Source of the DNA: Planctomycetota bacterium
GTDB lineage: Bacteria > Planctomycetota > UBA1135 > GCA-002686595
Direction: 5' to 3'
Assembly: GCA_022447405.1 (NCBI GenBank)
Contig: JAKVCE010000062.1
Span: forward strand, 1 to 9,319
Length of the DNA: 9,319 nt
Shown: positions 6,249 through 9,319 of the stretch, in pieces
How the letters are laid out: each line of letters starts with the position of its first letter
Position numbering within the stretch: position 1 is the stretch's first letter
The notes under the pieces: generated by a model
The model's input: the letters and a program-made list of their open reading frames with translations, nothing else
Databases searched by the model: none
Told to the model about the DNA's origin: nothing
Program-made: the position numbers and the translations under genes

Positions 6249-7019
6249 ATGGACGAATCAGCCCCTGAGACGCTCCCCGTCGGTGACGGAGGGAATGGGA
6301 CCGGGAGGGACGCCTCTCCCGGGGACCCTGCGTTGACTCAGGCGGAGGAGCGGGACAGGAGAAGGGCAGAGGAGGAGGCTTGGATCCGACGGGCTCAGGC
6401 TGGGGAGGAGGAGGCCTTCGCATGGCTTGTGCGCACCTTTGAGGTGCGCGCGTTCCGCGTCGCCCGCGGGCTGATCGCGAACGAAGAGGACGCGAGGGAT
6501 GTGGCGCAGGAGGCCTTCCTGCGGGTCTTCCGGAGTCTGGAGCGCTTCGACTTCGGCTACGCCTTCTCGACCTGGCTGCACCGGATCGTCACCAACCTCG
6601 CCATTGACCACCTCCGCAAGCGGCGGATCGTGGCTAAGGGGGGGCTCCTCGAGGACGACGAGTCTCATGAGCCTGAGCTCGTCGACCAACGGGTTGAGGA
6701 CCCGAGCGCCGGGATCGAGCGTGAGGAGACTGTGGGTGAGGTGCACAGCTGCCTCGAGGCCCTCGCACCGCACTTTCAGTCCGTCTTGGTGCTGCGGGAG
6801 CTCGAGGGGCTCTCCTGCGCCGAGATCGCTGAGATCGTGGGCGCGACCAATGTGACCGTTCGCTGGCGCCTACACCGCGGCAGAAAGCTCTTCCAGGAAG
6901 AGTGGGAGCGCCGCGAGCGCGCCGCAAGCTCCGGAATCGCTGAGTCCGAGAGATCCGCTAACGTCCACCAAGACCCCTCCGTAGAGCACACAGATGACGA
7001 GGAGGACCCGAAGAGATGA
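6249..7019 (+). CDS. ECF-type RNA polymerase sigma factor (RpoE-like)
   Basis: This 256-residue sigma-70 family protein has only regions 2 and 4, the mark of extracytoplasmic-function (group 4) sigma factors. Region 2 covers about 51-127: GEEEAFAWLVRTFEVRAFRV, then the core-binding DARDVAQEAFLRVFRSLERF (81-100) and the -10-reading FSTWLHRIVTNLAIDHLRKR (106-125). Region 4 (about 165-218) has a helix-turn-helix, LSCAEIAEIVGATNVTVRWR (188-207), which reads the -35. Both ends carry extra sequence: about 45 acidic or Gly-rich residues before region 2 and a hydrophilic tail of about 38 residues after region 4. ATG 6249 has no obvious ribosome site. TTG 6333, preceded by GGGGA at 6321-6325, is an alternative that would remove 28 residues. 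The stop overlaps the anti-sigma start (ATGA), so the two are translationally coupled. Target genes cannot be read from the sequence. Confidence 0.93.
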   Translation: MDESAPETLPVGDGGNGTGRDASPGDPALTQAEERDRRRAEEEAWIRRAQAGEEEAFAWLVRTFEVRAFRVARGLIANEEDARDVAQEAFLRVFRSLERFDFGYAFSTWLHRIVTNLAIDHLRKRRIVAKGGLLEDDESHEPELVDQRVEDPSAGIEREETVGEVHSCLEALAPHFQSVLVLRELEGLSCAEIAEIVGATNVTVRWRLHRGRKLFQEEWERRERAASSGIAESERSANVHQDPSVEHTDDEEDPKR

Positions 7020-7606
7020 AGCCTGAGAATCCCTTGAGCTGTGATGTGGTTCGCGCGGACCTGCCCCTGTTTGTCGGTGGTGATCTCCACCAGGACGGGG
7101 AGCAGACCTCCGCTACGCGGGCTCTTGAGGCGCACCTCGCTCTGTGTGTGGAGTGCAGGGAGGAGCTCGACGCCCTGCAGAGGGCTCGTCAGGCGCTTCA
7201 GGGCTTGGCCCCCAAGTCGGGTGCGCCGGGCTTGTGGCCCGATGTGCGCGAGGCCCTCGTCGCAGAGGGTCGCATTCAAGCGGGCTCCGTCCGGATCGCT
7301 CCGACGCGCCGCCTGAGGCAGCTCGCGGCAGCGGCGCTCCTCGCAGGCCTCGGCCTCTTCATCTGGGCCGGGGACGAGGAGTCCCCGCTCGCTCCTGAGG
7401 CTCCTGCGCCGGCAGAGCTCGTCATGGAGGAGGAGCGAGCGCCTCTGGAGCCGAGCCTGGTCTCCCCGCTGCGTCCGCTGTCCGCTGACGAGGTCGCGCT
7501 GAGTGAAGGCGCTGAGACCCTCGGTGAGGCGCCTGAGGTCGGCGAGCCCGCGCGCCCGCTCCCCGGTGGCGCTGCGAGCCTCGCTGGCAACCCCACCATC
7601 CGCTGA
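7016..7606 (+). CDS. Membrane-bound zinc-finger anti-sigma factor
   Basis: This 196-residue protein overlaps the sigma gene by four bases (ATGA) and has a strong GAGGAGGA ribosome site at 6999-7006. The cytoplasmic N-terminus has the anti-sigma zinc motif His40-x3-Cys44-x2-Cys47 (HLALCVEC), with Cys9 as a plausible fourth ligand, as in the ZAS/RsrA-like putative zinc-finger family. One transmembrane segment spans about 102-118 (QLAAAALLAGLGLFIWA), preceded by Arg residues, so the N-terminus is predicted inside. The outer part (119-196) is Ala/Pro/Glu-rich, looks disordered and has no recognisable domain. By family knowledge the zinc domain holds the ECF sigma factor inactive until a signal or proteolysis releases it. 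The pairing with the neighbouring sigma factor is inferred from the overlap. No site-2 protease or DegS-like gene is visible in the window. Confidence 0.85.
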   Translation: MKPENPLSCDVVRADLPLFVGGDLHQDGEQTSATRALEAHLALCVECREELDALQRARQALQGLAPKSGAPGLWPDVREALVAEGRIQAGSVRIAPTRRLRQLAAAALLAGLGLFIWAGDEESPLAPEAPAPAELVMEEERAPLEPSLVSPLRPLSADEVALSEGAETLGEAPEVGEPARPLPGGAASLAGNPTIR

Positions 7607-7612
7607 TCTGTT

Positions 7613-7628
7613 CGGGGCCCGTTCCCCG
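7613..7628 (+). terminator. Short hairpin between anti-sigma and PDZ genes
   Basis: CGGGG (7613-7617) and CCCCG (7624-7628) form a 5-bp GC stem with a 6-base loop in the 52-base gap after the anti-sigma stop. No T run follows, so I expect at most attenuation or mRNA processing, not full termination, between the anti-sigma gene and the PDZ gene. Confidence 0.25.
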
Positions 7629-7658
7629 GTCCGTACCATCCTCTCGGAGGAAACCCGC

Positions 7659-8717
7659 ATGATGAAGCTGACCGTCTGCCTCTCGCTCTTCTTAGCCAGC
7701 GCGCCTTGGGCGCCCACCCAGGATGGCGCAGACGCGCCTGCGCTCCCCGTCCCCCTGGCGACGGTTGAGTGCGAGGAGATGGCTGAGGTGCCGCCCGGAC
7801 AGTTTGACGCGGAGCTCTGGGCTGCCAGGCTCTCAGAGGGTGACCTGGACCTGCGCATGGCTGCCTTCGAGGCGATCGTCGATGCGGGCATGCGAGATGA
7901 CAGCGTCTACAAGCAAATCGAAGCCTGGTCATCGGACGGCGACGCTGGTGAGCTCGCTTGGACGGCTCGCATGGCGCTGCGGGAGCTCAAGAGGCGGCCC
8001 ACGCCCGCGTCGGACCCGTGGGGCTTCGGCAGCGACCTAGATTGGTTTCACACCTCTCCCTTCCAGAGTCTGGGGGTGACGCCAGACGAGATCGAGCGCA
8101 ACCTGCAGAGCAAGTTTGATCAGCTGCATCGAGAGATGCAGCGCGGCTTCTCGCCAGGGGCTGCCCCGGGCCGTGGGGTGGAGCAGCGCTCCTTCAGGTT
8201 TGAGCTAGGCCCCGATGGGCTCAAGGTGCGGACCAAGAGGTCAGGCGCTGAGGGCGAAGACGAGCGGCAGTGGGAGGCTGAGAGCATCGAAGAGCTCTTG
8301 AAGGCACACCCGGAGCTGGAGAGCGAGTTTCCTGGCCTAGAGGGGCTCCGCCTGCGCTTCGGCTTGCCTGAGCGCTCCAGCGACAAGCCTTTACCGCCCT
8401 CAGACCAGGGACCTAGGACTGACGTCCTCGGCGTGGAGTGCCGAAACCTGAGCCCTGAGGAGCTCCAGCGCGCGGAACGCGCAGGCACCGTGCTGGTGAT
8501 GAGAATCTTGCCCGGGAGCATCGCTGACGAGCTGGGTGTCCGCAGAGGCGATGTCCTCGTGAGCATCAACGGCGGACCGATCGATGGCCCTGAAGACATA
8601 ACGCAGGCGCTCTCAAATCGCGGCCCTCTTGAGTCGGTCCGGCTCGGCCTCATCGACGCCGCTGGAAAGCAGCGGGTGATGGTCTGGTCGCCGCGGGCGC
8701 TTGACGACGGAGACTGA
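7659..8717 (+). CDS. Secreted PDZ-domain protein with HEAT-like N-terminal region
   Basis: From ATG 7659 (GGAGG at 7646-7650, 8-base spacing) this is a 352-residue protein. An upstream in-frame extension to 7503 is rejected because it overlaps the anti-sigma gene and lacks this ribosome site. Residues 1-15 form a signal peptide (Met-Met-Lys, then hydrophobic, ending Ala-Ser-Ala), so the protein is exported. Residues 50-112 look like a HEAT-type helical repeat (LRMAAFEAIVDAG ... ARMALREL). A charged middle region (about 135-245) includes SFRFELGPDGLKVRTK (178-193) and EELLKAHPELESEFPGLEGL (211-230). A C-terminal PDZ domain (about 255-345) carries VLVMRILPGSIADELGVRRG (278-297) and DVLVSINGGPIDGPEDI (298-314). 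There is no serine-protease domain, unlike DegS or DegP. The position behind sigma and anti-sigma genes suggests an envelope-stress role, perhaps sensing or binding peptide C-termini. Exact function is unknown. Confidence 0.85.
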   Translation: MMKLTVCLSLFLASAPWAPTQDGADAPALPVPLATVECEEMAEVPPGQFDAELWAARLSEGDLDLRMAAFEAIVDAGMRDDSVYKQIEAWSSDGDAGELAWTARMALRELKRRPTPASDPWGFGSDLDWFHTSPFQSLGVTPDEIERNLQSKFDQLHREMQRGFSPGAAPGRGVEQRSFRFELGPDGLKVRTKRSGAEGEDERQWEAESIEELLKAHPELESEFPGLEGLRLRFGLPERSSDKPLPPSDQGPRTDVLGVECRNLSPEELQRAERAGTVLVMRILPGSIADELGVRRGDVLVSINGGPIDGPEDITQALSNRGPLESVRLGLIDAAGKQRVMVWSPRALDDGD

Positions 8718-8732
8718 GGCTTAAGAGACGCG

Positions 8733-8933
8733 CTAGCCTTGCTCGGCGGCGAGAGCGGCCTCGCAGGCTGCCCTCAGCTGGAAGGCGCGCTTGACGTCTC
8801 GCGAGTCAAAGCTTGCCTCAGTCCTGCTCAGGAAGGCGTCGATCGAGGTGAGGGCCTCCGCGTGCCTCCCGAGCTCGAGTAGGAGCTCCGCCCGGCGGCT
8901 GTGGATGGTCGAGGTGCAAGAGCGCTGGCTCAA
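8733..8933 (-). pseudogene. Displaced C-terminal TPR unit of the same gene
   Basis: In the frame one base along from the preceding entry, the minus strand encodes RRAELLLELGRHAEALTSID, a textbook TPR helix A / helix B pair. It then reads DAFLSRTEASFDSRDVKRAF and a final Ala/Glu-rich helix, and stops at TAG 8733-8735. A stop (TGA, near 8970) closes this frame a little upstream and there is no ribosome site, so it is not an independent gene. It is best read as the true C-terminus of the TPR protein, joined across a frameshift at about 8895-8920. The stop lies 15 bases from the end of the convergent PDZ gene. Confidence 0.6.
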
Positions 8934-9319
8934 GGTTCTTCGAAGCGGCGAGGATGCTGTAGCTGTTCAGGTGCACTGAGGCTTCTAGGCGGTCTAGCAT
9001 CTCGATGCTCCGGCGACAGGCGGCCTCCTCCCTGGGGCTCATGCCAGGGCGCTTGAGGGCCTGTGTCCACCACTCGCGATCGTTCGTTGTGACCTCAATC
9101 ACCCTTTCTCCCCAAGATAGCGCGGCGTCGTTCTCTTGCAGGAGGGTGTTTGCCCGGACCAATCCATTTAGCACCTCAGCGTCAGCAGGTGCTAGGACCA
9201 AGGCCTCCTTGTACAGTTCGATCGCATCACGCCAGGCGGCGGTCGCCTCCGCGTCGAGCTCGTCGGCGCGGGCGTCAGGGTCGGGATGCTCGGTGAAGCG
9301 ATCGCCGGTGCGGACGGCG
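8818..9319 (-). CDS. TPR-repeat protein, start outside the window, 3' end frameshifted
   Basis: The minus-strand frame is open from the window edge (9319) to a stop at 8818-8820. A TTG at 9201 is only an internal codon, because repeat-like sequence continues upstream of it to the edge (RADELDAEATAAWRDAIELY). Tetratricopeptide-like helices are visible in AAWRDAIELYKEALVLAPAD, in NGLVRANTLLQENDAALSWG and, further on, in NSYSILAASKNLEPALLHLD. Such proteins are protein-interaction scaffolds. No catalytic or membrane segment is visible. After about position 8915 the frame turns into Pro/Gly/Arg-rich sequence typical of a wrong frame, while a good TPR helix pair appears in the +1 frame (next entry). 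The gene therefore seems to have lost its natural end by a small indel or a sequencing error. It converges on the PDZ gene. The remaining N-terminal part lies beyond the window. Confidence 0.7.
   Translation of the reverse strand, partial: AVRTGDRFTEHPDPDARADELDAEATAAWRDAIELYKEALVLAPADAEVLNGLVRANTLLQENDAALSWGERVIEVTTNDREWWTQALKRPGMSPREEAACRRSIEMLDRLEASVHLNSYSILAASKNLEPALLHLDHPQPPGGAPTRAREARGGPHLDRRLPEQD

Noticed and set aside
7503..7658. An N-terminal extension of the PDZ protein by 52 residues.
   Set aside because: It overlaps the anti-sigma gene, is Arg/Ser/Ala-rich, and would hide the signal peptide that follows the well-placed GGAGG site at 7646-7650.
6776..7891. A 371-codon minus-strand open frame across the sigma, anti-sigma and PDZ genes.
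   Set aside because: It crosses three genes supported by motifs, ribosome sites and overlap. Its translation is Ser/Arg/Ala-rich with no domain.
8718..8732. Possible terminator between the convergent PDZ and TPR genes.
   Set aside because: Only 15 bases separate the stops, and the GGCT/AGCC pairing nearby is 4 bp with a mismatch, too weak to call.
1..9319. Mobile element, prophage, CRISPR, toxin-antitoxin, tRNA or rRNA.
   Set aside because: I saw no transposase or integrase motifs, no regularly spaced direct repeats, no cloverleaf-like sequence and no shift in base composition to suggest transfer.

Overview
The window is G+C-rich bacterial DNA with tightly packed genes. It reads as ordinary chromosome carrying core metabolism plus one small regulatory operon. 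I see no insertion sequence, phage gene, CRISPR array, tRNA or rRNA. The lineage cannot be fixed by reading alone. A purL with a built-in PurS-like N-terminus and a separate purQ, frequent TTG/GTG starts, and an ECF sigma / zinc anti-sigma pair followed by a secreted PDZ protein would fit Planctomycetota or a neighbouring deep-branching group. That placement is a tentative inference.

Left part (1-1241): the 3' end of purD (purine synthesis, + strand) is followed after 18 bases by a Fur-family metal regulator. This run meets a minus-strand gene for a small DUF3568-like lipoprotein head to head, with a strong palindrome between them. Behind the lipoprotein gene is a 119-base gap holding short, mutually exclusive inverted repeats.

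Middle (1242-6174): purL and purQ form a minus-strand operon, with purL first and purQ 7 bases behind. Together they encode FGAM synthase, step 4 of de novo purine synthesis. PurL is a 975-residue form whose first 80 residues resemble PurS, so no separate purS is needed. accA (acetyl-CoA carboxylase, carboxyltransferase alpha subunit, fatty acid synthesis) diverges from purL. The roughly 216-base divergent region holds two hairpins and several possible start codons.

Right part (6175-9319): an ECF sigma factor and a membrane anti-sigma factor overlap by ATGA. A secreted or periplasmic protein with HEAT-like and PDZ regions follows 52 bases later. I read these as one envelope-signalling operon: the sigma factor is held by the zinc-finger domain of its anti-sigma partner, and the PDZ protein is a possible sensor or effector outside the membrane. 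Facing it on the minus strand is a TPR-repeat protein that runs off the window edge. Its C-terminal repeat lies in a different frame, which points to a frameshift or small indel near 8895-8920.

Nothing here is a clear new defence or mobile system. The items most worth following are the sigma/anti-sigma/PDZ module, the broken TPR gene and the structured purL/accA divergent region.
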